From assembly GCA_037178625.1 (NCBI GenBank), contig CM074131.1:806001-870000 (forward strand): a stretch of DNA of 64,000 nt, read 5' to 3'. Below the pieces are notes generated by a model, which was not told the origin of the DNA, searched no databases, and was given only the letters and a program-made list of their open reading frames with translations. The DNA is from Skeletonema tropicum (taxonomy: Eukaryota > Bacillariophyta > Thalassiosirophyceae > Thalassiosirales > Thalassiosiraceae). Position 1 is the first letter of the stretch; each line of letters opens with the position of its first letter. This document shows positions 21,958 to 33,665 of this stretch, one piece after another. A program made the position numbers and the translations under genes.

Positions 21958-23118
21958 CTATTCTATTCTATAAAGAGGTGTGCTACGTGACTCTACATCT
22001 TCCAATACCCACCTCCTGATATCTTCTGTAATCTTACAAGCTCCATAAAAGTACGACTTGCCATCTCTCTTCTTCTCATCAACACTTTCACTTCCTTCTT
22101 CTCCTTCTTCTTCATTGCTATCATCATCATCGTCATTCCAAAAAGTTAACAAGTCACCCAAACAAACCTCATGAACGGGCATAACCCATCGACTCGTACT
22201 CGAGATGAACACTCCACTTGCCCTCTTCAAATCTTTCAATGTAGGCGGACGCAACTGCACAGGTATTTCATGATGCCGACATGCACGTAAGACTGAGTCT
22301 CGGACAGATCCGTAGAGTATCCCCTCGTTGGCAGTTATAATGGAGTTTGGCTGTAGATGATGATTGCCACTTACGACGTAAAAGTTGGTTTGTGTTCCTT
22401 CGAGTAGCTCACCGTTGTCATTGATTAGTATAATCTCTTCGAATGGTTGGTGCCAATCCTCCTCATTCGTATCGCCTTCGTCATTCTCCTCCTCTCTGTT
22501 ATTGTTATCTATAGTGCTTGGCTTTGTCAACTTTTCACGATCCAATACCCATTTGGAATCTTTTGCCAATGCATTCTCCCTTCCGTGCCCGTGAATTAGT
22601 ACCCGTGTAAGCTGAAGGCTTACTTGTGGAGGAGGCTTTAGTTGCGGCAGAGACATTCTTTGGTTGTAGCAAGCCTACGTGACAGTACAAGACGCTTTCA
22701 TATTGAGTATGAGAGTTGATATCGTTTGATGGACCCATCTTCTCCTCCCAAGTGGCAAGTAAGGTAATCTTGAACTCGGCCTTCTCATTTACACCGCCAC
22801 CTTCTTCACCACTATCACCACTACCATTGTCATTTCTCAATCCATCATGCATCCGTATTCCATAACAAGTACAAAACTCCCTCAAAGTAGCTCGAATACA
22901 CTTCAATGCCATATCATACTCCCATGCTACATTGGTGACGTGCAATTGGTTAACTTCGACACTGCTGAGTTGCTCCATCAAAATGCTCTTGGCACTATTC
23001 GCCAATCTTGTCACATGATAGTCAAATTGATAAATGTGTGATCCATTCTTGACTGTGCGGCAGGTTGTGTAGGCTCCTCGGGGTAAGAGTTGGAGGAGTG
23101 TGTTGGAGTCGAGTGGTG

Positions 23119-23181
<63 letters not shown>

Positions 23182-23442
23182 GTTGTTGTTGTTGTTGTTG
23201 TTGATTAGTTGAGTGGATGATTTTTTATCACTATCACAAGAAGTGTCGCCGCCATCCACTCCTCGATATTGTTGATGTACCTGTTGCCAAGGCAATACTA
23301 TCCCATTACGAGATACTACATATTGACAACTCGATGGTTGTTCATTCCTTGGTGGAGTATTTGCATCTGTTGCTTCAGTTGAAGACGATACTGATGTATT
23401 CTTTGTTGATGGATGTTGTGATATCTGAGTAGAAGATGACAT
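21958..23442 (-). CDS. Class IV aminotransferase-fold enzyme (BCAT/ADC-lyase-like), frame-broken twice
   Basis: PLP-dependent fold type IV enzymes act on branched-chain or D-amino acids or on aminodeoxychorismate; which applies here is unclear. The N-terminal block starts at ATG 23442 (MSSSTQISQ). Beyond an Asn/Thr tract, the frame reading TLLQLLPRGAYTTCRTVKNG then IYQFDYHVTRLANS gives the conserved start of the fold. Next come GHGRENALAKDSKWVLDRE, whose Lys may carry PLP, and the signature INDNGELLEGTQTNFYVV with GILYGSVRDSVLRAC. Two one-base shifts interrupt it. One lies in the CAA microsatellite near 23180, where an A is missing. The other lies near 22662 (CCAAAGAATG, one extra A). Correcting both gives a single protein. 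Confidence 0.7.
23119..23203. repeat. (GTT)n/(AAC)n microsatellite inside a coding region
   Basis: Some 28 GTT units are interrupted by one shortened unit near 23178-23182. On the coding (minus) strand the tract encodes Asn before the short unit and Thr after it, because the missing base shifts the frame. The site is likely polymorphic or prone to assembly error. Confidence 0.9.
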
Positions 23443-24404
23443 TATTTTGTGTTCTCTTCTTGATGTACATACTATTACTTGAGCAATACTTCTTGTCACG
23501 GGATGATAATGATTCTGATGATTCCGACCGTAGCACAGGCAGAGACAAAAAGGGTAGTTTGATGATATTTACCATAGCACAATGATTGCCGTCGGTGTAA
23601 TGTTGTCCGTCAATCCATCCAGCATAATATTATTTGGAGCTATGAAAGGCTCGTGTTCTCAGTATTCTCATTTTTTGATGATTGATTTTGCCAGTGCAAG
23701 AGACGGGGAATATGTAGGGGGCTTCCCCTCACACGGCTAACCGAAGGAGCGCATGCATATCACTCTCGGCGTAAGAAGTATAATCTGGGGTCTACGCCCC
23801 CCCGAGTAAAAATTGGTCCCCCCTGAACTCAGCCATCCAAGAGCAAAGTTCAATCACCGAACCCGAACAATCACAAATCCATCCCCGAACCCGAACAATC
23901 ACAATGATCTAAGATCGAAGATCGGCCGCCGCCTGCATTGCATGCCCAGCCAAGCGACACCATCATTCATTGCTCCTGCCTCCTCTCTCTAGAGAGAGCC
24001 AATAATAAATCATGCCACGAGTCCACGGCCTAGATACAACGCAACGTCGTCGTCACGGCGGACCGACCATTACCACCACCACCGTCGTCATTATCAACAA
24101 CTACTGGCGGGGGAGGAAGATTCTCACTGTCCACTCCCTTTTCCAATTTTGCCGGACGCGCCGTTGCTCCCACCACCACCACCACGGCGGCCACTACTAC
24201 TGACAACACTTTCTTATCCATCGGCTGCAATGATGATGGCTGATGATAATTTATCCTTCCGTGGGACACAGCAGTCACAAGAGGAGGAGGAGGAGGAAGT
24301 GCCGGGAACGCAAAATCCGAATTTTCCAACCATGGCATCACGAATGGCTCAGCCTCCGATGATGATGATTCCCACTGCTGCGGCACGGGCAGGAGGGAGT
24401 GGTA
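23443..24404. other. Upstream region of the chromatin gene, possible 5' exon
   Basis: No complete gene is called. From ATG 24230 a frame reads MMMADDNLSFRGTQQSQ then a Glu run, and stays open to 24499. A one-base shift near 24400 would join it to the chromatin gene. The opposite strand has an open frame (24578-24030) with a hydrophobic stretch, but most of it mirrors Gly/Pro/Val codons of repeats. Confidence 0.35.
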
Positions 24405-27400
24405 ATGCAATATATGGCTCATCAGCAAGATCATCAGCAAGCTCAGGCAGATTACGCTGTACGTTATTCGTCTATTGTTTCCAATCTTGGCTGTGGTAGA
24501 GGTAGTGCCAATAGTAGCAGTAGTAGTGGTGGGATTGCCACGAAGATTACTCCAAGGGACAAGCCACCTCCATTCCATGAAATGGAAACTGGAAAACCTT
24601 CATCTTCCAATCGACAGTACTCACCTGTGGCGAGGGGAGCATTATTGGGAGGAGGCACTTCTTCTTCTTCCTCCACTGCATCTGTTACTAATGCAATGAC
24701 ATCAACATTCACATCGTCAGTAGGAGCTCCGTCGGGAGGAGGACAAATCACCACCAACGCTCTTTCAACGGATCAGAGTTCATCTACAGGAGTAGCGCAT
24801 TCGTCCAGCACTACATCCAAATCTGTTCGTGAGAAGAGTCAAATCACAACAACAACAACTACTACTACTACTACTGCCGCTACTACTACTGCCGCTACTG
24901 ATACCACTGCCAATGGGACGGATCAAAACACAATGGCGTCATCACTCAAATCAAATCAACCTGATGTTACCAATGACAACAACAAATTGTTAGAGAACAA
25001 GTACAAGGATGGAATGGACGATGATGATTCTTCATCATCGTCAAGTAATGATGATGATGACGAAGAACAATCGGTCGATTTGTTGAATGATATTAGTAGT
25101 AACAACAACAAGAAGAAGGATGATTCAAGACCAGGTCGAACTCACAATACAAAAAATCATTCCAACAATAACACATCATCAATGATGAGTCTATCACCAA
25201 TCTCACCAGCAACACAAACATTGGATCGACTATCCTTGATTGGATCACAGGATGGTGGAGCGGAATTGTGCGTTCAGTTGAGTGCAAATGCGGTTGGTGA
25301 TGTTGGTGGTAGTACTACTCCGATGAAAGTGGGGGATGGGAGGAGTGTGTTTGCTGACAGGGAGGTGACTGCTGCCATTGTTGAAGAAGCTACTGCTACT
25401 GAAGAAGAAACTCATAAAGCTACCACTACTGCTGCTACTGACTCCTGCTACCTACTGCCACAGTTGGTTCTGCAAAGAAGAAGGATGACGGGAGGAAAGG
25501 CAGACGCTCTATCCTCCAATTCTGCAGCAACAGCGTTACAAGCCTCTAGAACAACAACATCATCCACTCTTGACATTATGAAAGGCATTGAACCAGGAGT
25601 AGACTTCTTACCCGGAGCAACACTCTTCGCCAAGTACAAGGGAGGAGGAAGTCTCTCCCGAGCACAAATGATTCCAAAAGCGCGGAAAGGGAGATGACTT
25701 GGAGTATTATATTCAATACGTTGGATTGGATAAGACAGAGGAGGCGTGTTGGGTGTCGGTGGATCAGTTGTATGAGATTAATGCCCATACAAAGAGATTG
25801 TTTCGACAATATGGAGTAGGTGAAGGTGGAGCTGAATCTCTCGGGAAGTCTGACTTGAATGGACGATGTGACCAACAACGACATGGTGAGGGATCATCTA
25901 CTACTACTACTACCACCATGACGAAGCAGCAATGCATCCGAAGTCTTAAGGAGTACTTCATGTCCACTCAAAACTCTGCCGCGTACGCGCAAAACAAGCA
26001 CAATAGTAGCAGTGGCGGTATGGAACTGCCACTCGTTACATTTTGTCACAATTGCAACAACCGCAACAGCAACAATGCATTATCACAAGTGCCACATCAT
26101 AGTTTATGCCCAAGGCACGAAGACTTCTTCGTCTCAGGCTCCTACGAGATACTCAATTTGATAGTTGACGGGAATCTATTGGGATGTACTGCGTGCATGC
26201 ATCATTTTAGGAATGGTCGACCGAACAAACAGCTGGATCATTTGGAGAATTGTAAGAGGTACAAACCGAAGGGTGGCCGTGTCGGAAGGAAGGGACAGAA
26301 AGCAGTTGGGGCTAGTTCATCTGGAAGTGTGGGAGGAATGAGTTTGACACAATTTTCGCAATGCGATGACACTGGTGCGAAACGTGGCAGCACAGCAGAT
26401 AAAGCTGGAGAAGGCAAAGGAGGCAACAATTTAGACTCACGCAGCAGCGATGACAGACAAGATAGTCCTGAGTTGTCGGATTACGAGAAGTTGCGCCTAA
26501 GGAACATTCAGCGAAACGAAGCCCGACTTGCTGCTCTTGGATTATTGGCTCCGTCGAGCAAGAAACCAGCTTCAACCAAGAAGTCTAACAAGGAAGGGTT
26601 CTTATCGAGGAGTGACTCAAAGAATGATGGCGAATCGAAGAAGGCGAAATCCAAAGGAAAGAAGAAGCAGCCCGAGGCGCAAAAGAGGACGCAACCAAAA
26701 CGACTCAAACAAAAGTTTGGAGATGAAGATGGAAACCAAAGTCGTCCAGCCTCAACTAACAAGGAGACTTCAGGCATCTCGAATCAGAAGCAGCGATATG
26801 ATAGTGGCATGCGGAAGGATAGTGGCGACGCAGTAGCACCGGCTGCCAAGGCCAAGGGAAAGTCCATTGAGGCGAAACCCTCTCTCGTGACAGCAGCCAA
26901 ATCAGGTTGTAGAAAGTGCACGTTGGAATGGCAGACAGATACGAAAGACCCAACAAAAAACCACGACCCTTGCTGCCCGAGGGCCAACTCTTCACGTTCG
27001 ACCAACACCCAGCAGCAACTGAGCAAGGGCTCCAAGAAACAGAGTCGAACTATACCATCTCAAAATAATATTTCACCAGTCGTGCAAAAGAAGGAGGCTT
27101 CTCAGGTGACACCTCGACTTTTGCCCGCTGTTCATCAAGGAGATCGTCGCACCGATGCACCACCCATCATAGCTGATACTAGTATCAATGTCAGCCAGGC
27201 TGATCAGAGCATGGCGATGGACGTGGACTCAAACCTAGTCGAGTATGCACTACGAAAGGGATTCTCGACAGCATTTCTCAGGGGCAAGACAGAAGAGGAA
27301 CTACTTGCATTGTTATCAGGCAGTAGAGATAGTCAACAATCGGTACAAACGATTATACCACCTTTTATTCGAGATTTCATTGCCGAAGCCGATCGCAATA

Positions 27401-30400
27401 ATGAGATTCCAGCACCACGTGGCACGAAATGGTTGTCATGTCCCAATCCCTGGGGGAAAATTGGCCACGAGGAGGGAGACTTTGTCGTGATATCACCCTT
27501 CCAGTCTGAATCGACTGCAGATATGGTCTCTGTTTTCCACCAATGTCCAAATGGGAGCATCCCAAAACGTTTTGTTGCTAATCCTTTGGAAGAAGGATCT
27601 CCATATCATGATACTCATCGATCACCAGCGAGGAAAGGTTACAGTGTCCTCCGTTTGACAAGGGATAGGATGGGTCTGCGACCGTGGGGATTTACCGTGC
27701 GGCTGCATGAATTCGGTGGGGCGTGCTTGGTGGACAGCATCGAACCATTGTCACCTGCTGAGGCGGCGGTAAGTTTGATTTGCGCAGATATTGAATTCAG
27801 CAGTAACATGTTCTCACCTCATCTCCAAAATCTTATCTCTTTGTTTAAACCGAAATGTAGGAAGACATCTCAGGATGGACCAACAAGGGAGCGCCAGTCG
27901 GTCTTCAACTGCATGACATGATCATTTGCGTGAATGGGAACAGCGTCGGATGCATGACCGAGGCTGAGCTCCAGCTTGATTTAGACCTTTGTGGATCTGA
28001 GATGATGCTTGTTGTCGCTAGATTCGACATTGAAGGAAATTCTAATCAAGACGTAACTCTCGAAGATTTGGCAATGGAGTGGAATGATATCGGCGCAGGA
28101 GCTCCTTCCCGGAAGAAGGTTGTTTGCTTCGAAGAACAGGAGAGCTCCGACTATAGGTGCGATTTGAATACACAGCCAAAGTCTAGTGCATTGACGAATA
28201 CCACTGTTCAAAATCACTTTGAAAGCCACGGAGGCGATGATGATGATGATGCTTCCAACACGGAGGAGAGCGAGGATGACGATTACACATCTTTTCAAGT
28301 TTGCCTTGAAAGCCGCGATGATGATGCTTCCAATGCGGAAGAGAGCGAAAATGACGACGACGGTCCAGAAGGACCCGAAGATACATCATCTTCGAACTGG
28401 AGACAAAAACTTACATCGGAACTAGAGTCCAAATCCGACGAAGAATTAATGAGGCAACTCGTCGATAAAGTGGAGTCAGGAAATTGGAAGAGAATGAAAG
28501 GCTCTATTTTGGCAAAAATATTGGCGAAAAGAGGTTTTCTTGCTGCTGCCAAAGATGAAAGCTTTCAGAGGTTGAGTTGCAACTTCGGTGGAGTGACGAA
28601 AGAGCAAGTGATAGAATGGATGAGCACGTCTGAAACATTTCAACACTATGAACGGATAGTACGTGCAAAATGGTCAGAAAAATCTTTCGACAAGATCACA
28701 ATCGGCACCCTGAAAGATGTGGGTTACGCAAAAATCAGCGGGGGTGGCGGTAGGTTTTTCGCGAGATATGCTCTACCAGAAGAGATATTATCCCGAGAGT
28801 TGCAATGTCAAAATGTGATGAGCCAAAACTACAACGATCCAGATGACGTTACTTCCAACGCGGAAGAGAGCGAAAATGACGACAACGATCCAGATGGACC
28901 CGAGGATACATCTTCATCGAATAGGACTCAAAGAATTACCTCGGAACTAGAGTCCAAATCTGACGAAGAATTGATGAGGCAGCTCGTTGATACAGTCGAG
29001 TCAGGAAATTGGAATAAACTGATAGACTCTGTATTGGCGAAAATATTGATCAAAAGAGGTTTTCACGCTGCTGCGAAAGATGAAAGCTTTCAGAGGTTGA
29101 GTTGCAACTCCGGTGGAGTGACTAAAGATCAAGTAATAGAATGGATGAGCAGATCTGAAACATTTCAACACTATGAGCGGACAGTGCGTGCAAAATGGAC
29201 AGAAAAGTCTTTCGCGAATTACACAACTGACGCCATGAGAGATTTGGGTTACGCAAAAATCAGCGGGGGGCGCGGTGGTAAGGGTGTCGCGAGATGGGCT
29301 CTACCAGAAGAGATACTATCGCGAGAGCTGCAATGTCAAAATGTGACGAGCCAAAACAATCGAGCTTTAGAATCCGACAAAGAAGATTCAGACAACAGAA
29401 AGCAAGGAAGACGAATAGAAGATGCAGATGTTAGTGAGATAGAGGTCAACACTGATGAAGAGCTAATGGAGATGCTCCGTGAAGGAGTCAAGTCAGGAGA
29501 GTGGGAGGCCAAGGCAAGAGAATTCAGTCGTTTAGCGAGAGTATTGTCAAAGAGAGCTTGTCTCGCTGCAGCACGAGACGAATATATTCAACAGATTCAT
29601 AATGAATCGGGTGGAGCGACCAAAGATCAAATAATTGATTGGATTGACAAGTCGGAGACATTTCATGGTTACAAAGAGGCTTTGCTTACAAAGTTGACAG
29701 AAAAATCATTTGAAAATAAAATTTACGATGGATTGGCAAGTGCCAGATACACCCGCTTCGGAAGTAGCTCCGGCACAAAATGGGCACTACCCGAAGACAT
29801 TGTGCCACGAGCTGATATCAATGTAAAACAAAGTGCTGTCGATGATTTGTCGAAGTCCGCAACTAATGAAAAACAAAATGTCTCAAACGAGATCTTTGAG
29901 TCCAAAACCAGCGAGGAGCTGATGGAGATGCTTAAAGGAGGCGTCAAGTCAAGCGAGTTTCCACGTCTATCGAAAGTATTGACACAGAGGGCTTGTCTTG
30001 CTGCAGCACGAGACAAATCTATTCAACAGATTCATTCCAAATCGGGTGGAGTGACCAAACTCCAAATAATCGATTGGATGGATAAATCAGAGACATTTCA
30101 CGGTTTGAAAGAGGCTGTGCTCACGAAGACCCAGGAGGTGACTTTCATGATTAGTATGGGGCGTGTATTGAAAAGTACAGGATACGTCGGCTTCGGACGT
30201 GGCACCAACTCAAGATGGGCACTACCTGAAGATATTGTACCGCGAGTTGATAGCGGCAAACAAAATGAGATAAAAAATGCAGACTGCACTACCGGAAAGC
30301 GTAAACGAGAATCTGATACTTTTGCAAAACAGAAGAAACAGTTCAACCTCTATTCTGACGAATCTTCACAAAGTAGCTTGGAAATAGAGAGCGAGGAGGA

Positions 30401-30611
30401 GGAGGAAGAAGATGATAATCCATGGCTAGGTTGTGTTTGTGGTAGGACGCACCCACCTCCAATACAAGTCTTTTGGATTCAGTGCGGAGCTTGCGATGCC
30501 TGGCACAATGTTGCCGAGGCATGCGTTGGCTTTAGCCAAGAGGCTGCAGATACCATTGATGAGTGGATTTGTTGGTCGTGCAGTCCTCCTTGTGTTGGCC
30601 TCAACTTGTAG
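24405..30611 (+). CDS. Large chromatin-reader-like protein: Tudor-knot, Cys-rich, PDZ, four repeats, PHD finger
   Basis: The N-terminal 400 residues are Ser/Thr/Asp-rich. A Tudor-knot/chromo-barrel-like segment follows, with GATLFAKYKGGG, then DDLEYYIQYVGLDK and WVSVDQLYE, as in MYST acetyltransferases. One extra base near 25690 breaks the frame inside it. A Cys/His cluster follows (CHNCNN...CPRH...CTACMHHF...LENC, 26046-26255), then a basic Lys-rich linker and a second CxxC group. A PDZ domain (YSVLRLTRDRMGLRPWGFTV...LHDMIICVNG) is split by a 92-bp phase-0 intron at 27769-27860 (GTAAGT...TAG). Four homologous repeats of about 100-130 residues follow (28411-30240), then acidic linkers and a C-terminal PHD finger (CVCGRTH...QCGACDAWH...WICWSC). 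PHD and Tudor-knot modules usually read histone marks. The protein is likely nuclear; no enzymatic domain is seen. Confidence 0.7.
28411..30243 (+). repeat. Four tandem protein repeats within the chromatin-reader gene
   Basis: Copies start near 28411, 28934, 29436 and 29887. Each begins with (S/T)xEELM(R/E)xL, continues with a helix ending LAAA(K/R)D, then GG(V/A)TK(D/E/L)Q(V/I)I(E/D)W(M/I) and SETFH/QxY/L, and closes with a glycine loop and (R/K)WALPE(E/D)I. Copies 1 and 2 are closest to each other, as are copies 3 and 4, implying two rounds of duplication. The shape resembles a winged-helix or SAP-type DNA-binding fold, which is inference. Confidence 0.8.
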
Positions 30612-31327
30612 GAAGCGATTTGAGGTGGTGTCACTGTCGTATTCAAAAGTGCTACCAAACGTGTGGACACGATGAACGTTGGGTTTGTCTCGTTTGACTT
30701 TTACCAAATAGTTCATGCGATTCATAAGATAGATAGCTCAAATCCACAACAGAGCGAATCCAGTTGATTGAATTTGCACTTGTAATCTCATCAATTGCTA
30801 TGCTGTATGTGTTAGAAGTCACCTTTGACCTCTCGGTCTTCGTTCTTCGTAGATGCGACTCACATAAAACATACTCCTATGTCCTAAAGTTGAAGGCTAC
30901 CGAGCAAATGGGGACGACAACTGACATTGTAAATATCAGAACAGCACCCATTAACTCAAAATTATGGTGCAGTACTATGTCTAGTCACTCCCGCCGTTCA
31001 CTCTCCATACATAGGTCTCAAAATAGGAGTTGGTGGTGTGAGTAGTCTACACAGGATGCAAGAGAAGGGACTCCGAGAGCAAAAGTTCCTAGACCGAACA
31101 AAAGAGGAATTTGATAAAATCGTATCAAGGTTGAGATGAAAGCGCCTGTCCATGCCGCTGCAGCTTCACTTTCAGATGGACATCAAGTACTATGTTTGTC
31201 TTCTTTACTTTACATTCTTGCTTCCTAACCTTACAATTCATTAATATCAGGCAACCTCCCCCATGCATGCACCCACTGCAATACATCATGCGCACGATAA
31301 ACGCCGGGCAGTCTACACTACATCAGT
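30612..31327. other. Intergenic region between convergent genes
   Basis: No protein-like frame, intron-linked exon or clear repeat was seen. The stretch lies between the 3' ends of the chromatin-reader gene and the leftward small secreted-protein gene. Confidence 0.45.
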
Positions 31328-31792
31328 TTACAAAAATGGGTTTGTCCTCCCAACAAACGTAATCGTTTGCAAATCTTTGTCATCAAGTTTCAACCCACCT
31401 CGTCGGTTCCTTGGCACGAAGGCAGGACTAACTGACGTAGTTGAAGAACGACGAGAGGAAGAAGACGAGCTCTTCTTCAAAGATGTCATGGTAACCTCAC
31501 TCACGTGACGCTTCTTGGGAGCAGCATCTTCTTCGTTGTCATCAGCATCATGATTTCCACCTCCATTCGGGATAGGAGCAACTTGAGGAATGGACTGCTT
31601 TGATGAATCATTCTGGGCACGTTCACCTGACAGTCTGCTCCAGACGAGATGGATCGTTTCCCACCCGCCAATGGCAGCGGCGGGATCTGCGAGGAAGGCG
31701 AGTTGAAGTAGCACTGCGAATACAGCAAGGGCGGATCGGGATGAGAATCCTACTCGAGTATTATTTTTTGATGACGAAGATCTTCGACTCAT
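31328..31792 (-). CDS. Small secreted or membrane-inserted Ser-rich protein
   Basis: The start chosen is ATG 31792 (MSRRSSSSKNN), giving 154 residues. An N-terminal signal (ALAVFAVLLQLAFLADPAAA) ends in a plausible AxA cleavage site. The mature part has a GGWETIHLVWSRLSG segment, an acidic Asp/Glu stretch, then a Ser/Arg run and a basic tail with FVPRNRRGG. There are no cysteines in the mature region and no known domain. The short length and signal suggest a secreted, lumenal or wall-associated peptide-like protein. It is transcribed divergently from the WSC gene. Confidence 0.5.
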   Translation of the reverse strand: MSRRSSSSKNNTRVGFSSRSALAVFAVLLQLAFLADPAAAIGGWETIHLVWSRLSGERAQNDSSKQSIPQVAPIPNGGGNHDADDNEEDAAPKKRHVSEVTMTSLKKSSSSSSRRSSTTSVSPAFVPRNRRGGLKLDDKDLQTITFVGRTNPFL

Positions 31793-32050
31793 TGTGCTGT
31801 TAGTAGGGTTTGTTCTGTGTAGATGGCTTTTGATTATTATCAAGCTCAGTTTTATGAACTCCTTCTATTGCTGATGATTTTTGCTATTGATGTAGTTGTT
31901 CTTTGTTCTTTGGTACTTACGATTAGCAAGATGGTATGGTGTGTAGTGGCTCCTCTGCCGGCCATCGTCGTTGACACTTTTCGCCAATTTTTTCCGCGGA
32001 AGCTGCCGGTGGTTGAAGTTGTTGGATTTGGAGGCATCTGAACTTCTTTT

Positions 32051-32126
32051 TCAGACACCTATCTGATAATGTGGATACCGTCTGTGTGTCTTTCAGACAG
32101 GTATCGGATTATGAGGATACCGTCCG
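32051..32126. repeat. 42-bp degenerate direct repeat upstream of the WSC gene
   Basis: TCAGACACCTATCTGAT at 32051 recurs as TCAGACAGGTATCGGAT at 32093, each followed by a shared GGATACCGTC. The pair lies between divergent genes and could be a duplicated regulatory site or a minisatellite. Confidence 0.6.
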
Positions 32127-32297
32127 CAGCGCAACTCACATTTTGTGGCAGAAAATGAACTCCCCAAAAACGTCCAGGGCGCTGTTCTGGAGTATCGTAT
32201 CGATCATCCGGCAGAAGAGAAAAGCCACCAAAATAGTCAGGCGATCAATCTTAAAGATCGGGTGCCAATAGAATTGTGTTTTAAAATAAATCAGCTG

Positions 32298-33488
32298 ATG
32301 ATGCCCAAGACGCAGTCATACGCTGCACTAACAGCCCTGACTGCCTTGAGTGCGGCTCTGGCAGGAGAGGTTCAAGCCGAAGATCACACAATATCATCTT
32401 TGGAGTCTCGAGAATCTATCGATGATGAAGGCATCAGGAGAAGGGAGGCTGTTAAAAAAGATGATGCTCCCAAAGTTGAAGCCACTTCAAACAATCAAAT
32501 GTCCCGCAACCTGATAGATACCGATACCGGCAGCAGCAATTATGCACCAGGCTGTGGACAGTCGACTGGAACTTACCATTCGAAATATCTTGGGTGCTAC
32601 GATGATCGCCAAGACGATCGTGCCTTTCCATTCCAGCTTCCCTCAAAAGGCTACGGGACCGTAGATTGTGAACGAGAGTGCACAAATCGTAGATATCGCT
32701 ACTTTGGACGGCAATTCAAGGGACAATGCTTTTGTGGAAGCGACTATAGTCAGATTGTGAGACACGGCACGGATACAGGTTGTAATTGCTGTGCTGTAAA
32801 TGTTGGTGGTGGAAAGCAATGTGTTTGGGAGAATACGAACCATTCGGAGTATCAGCAAGCGGAAGCACTAGTGCCAGCGCCAGTGCCAGCTCCAGCTGTA
32901 GCTCCTAACTCTCAATTGTTTGCCAGTAGCGCTCACGTTGGATCATTATCTTTTGGCTCCACAAACTTATTTGACGAGCCAAATGAGGAGCCTGAGCAGC
33001 AAAGTGTTGCTCAAGTCCAAAACGCACCTTCCGGTTCTTCAATAAATCCTACGAGACCATTCCGACTTCGTCTGTACTGGCAGCGTGGGTACAATTGGCA
33101 AAACTCCAGTTCAGAAAAATGGTGGTGTGCAGAGTGCACAGGAAATTGTAGCAGTGGCTCTCGTCTTCAAATTCGCAAATGCAGTCAAAGTAGTAGACAG
33201 AAGTGGGTTGCAGTCGATAAGACAATTCGATTTGCACCTAATAGGTCGCTCTGTTTGACAGCCTCAGGAGTTGGAGCAAAGAATCCAGTTAGGCTTAGAA
33301 GCTGCAATGGCGGGCGTGATCAAAAATTTGATGGAGTTCAGCAACAAGGAAGATTTGAGCTGCAGCCGTCATCCAACCCAGGTAGATGTATTAGTCAGCA
33401 CCACCACCCGAAGGATAAGGAGCCTCTGTATCCAGAGACTTGTTCTAAGACGAGGGAAACAAAGACTACGTATTGGCAGGTTTATTGA
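32298..33488 (+). CDS. Secreted WSC-domain protein with ricin-B-like lectin region
   Basis: The start at ATG 32298 (MMPKTQSYAALTALTALSAA) gives a clear signal peptide ending near VQA. An in-frame upstream ATG exists but would bury the signal. Residues about 95-195 form a WSC domain: YLGCYDDRQDDRAFPF, CERECTNRRYRYFG, QCFCG and a terminal CVW, with the paired cysteines in order. A Pro/Ala-rich hinge (PAPVPAPAVAP) follows. The C-terminal 140 residues have ricin-type beta-trefoil features (RLQIRKCSQSSRQKWV, SLCLTASG, NPVRLRSCNG, RCISQ). WSC and ricin-B domains bind carbohydrates, so the protein likely binds glycans at the cell surface or frustule matrix. Confidence 0.8.
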   Translation: MMPKTQSYAALTALTALSAALAGEVQAEDHTISSLESRESIDDEGIRRREAVKKDDAPKVEATSNNQMSRNLIDTDTGSSNYAPGCGQSTGTYHSKYLGCYDDRQDDRAFPFQLPSKGYGTVDCERECTNRRYRYFGRQFKGQCFCGSDYSQIVRHGTDTGCNCCAVNVGGGKQCVWENTNHSEYQQAEALVPAPVPAPAVAPNSQLFASSAHVGSLSFGSTNLFDEPNEEPEQQSVAQVQNAPSGSSINPTRPFRLRLYWQRGYNWQNSSSEKWWCAECTGNCSSGSRLQIRKCSQSSRQKWVAVDKTIRFAPNRSLCLTASGVGAKNPVRLRSCNGGRDQKFDGVQQQGRFELQPSSNPGRCISQHHHPKDKEPLYPETCSKTRETKTTYWQVY

Positions 33489-33665
33489 GAACACACAGTG
33501 ACGGCTGGCAGTACATTAATAGTTGAAACAAAAAGTTAGTGAAATTATGATGTGTGTAGGACATGTCACATAACCAATACGTGCACATCAATAACATAAT
33601 CTAGCAGACATTGGCTCTCCGTGAGTGGCTTATATCATCTGCTCGGATATAACACAAATACCTAT

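Noticed and set aside
24030..24578. Leftward open frame with a hydrophobic segment, resembling a type II membrane protein
   Set aside because: It overlaps the start of the chromatin-reader gene and much of it mirrors low-complexity codons of the other strand. No conserved motif was found.
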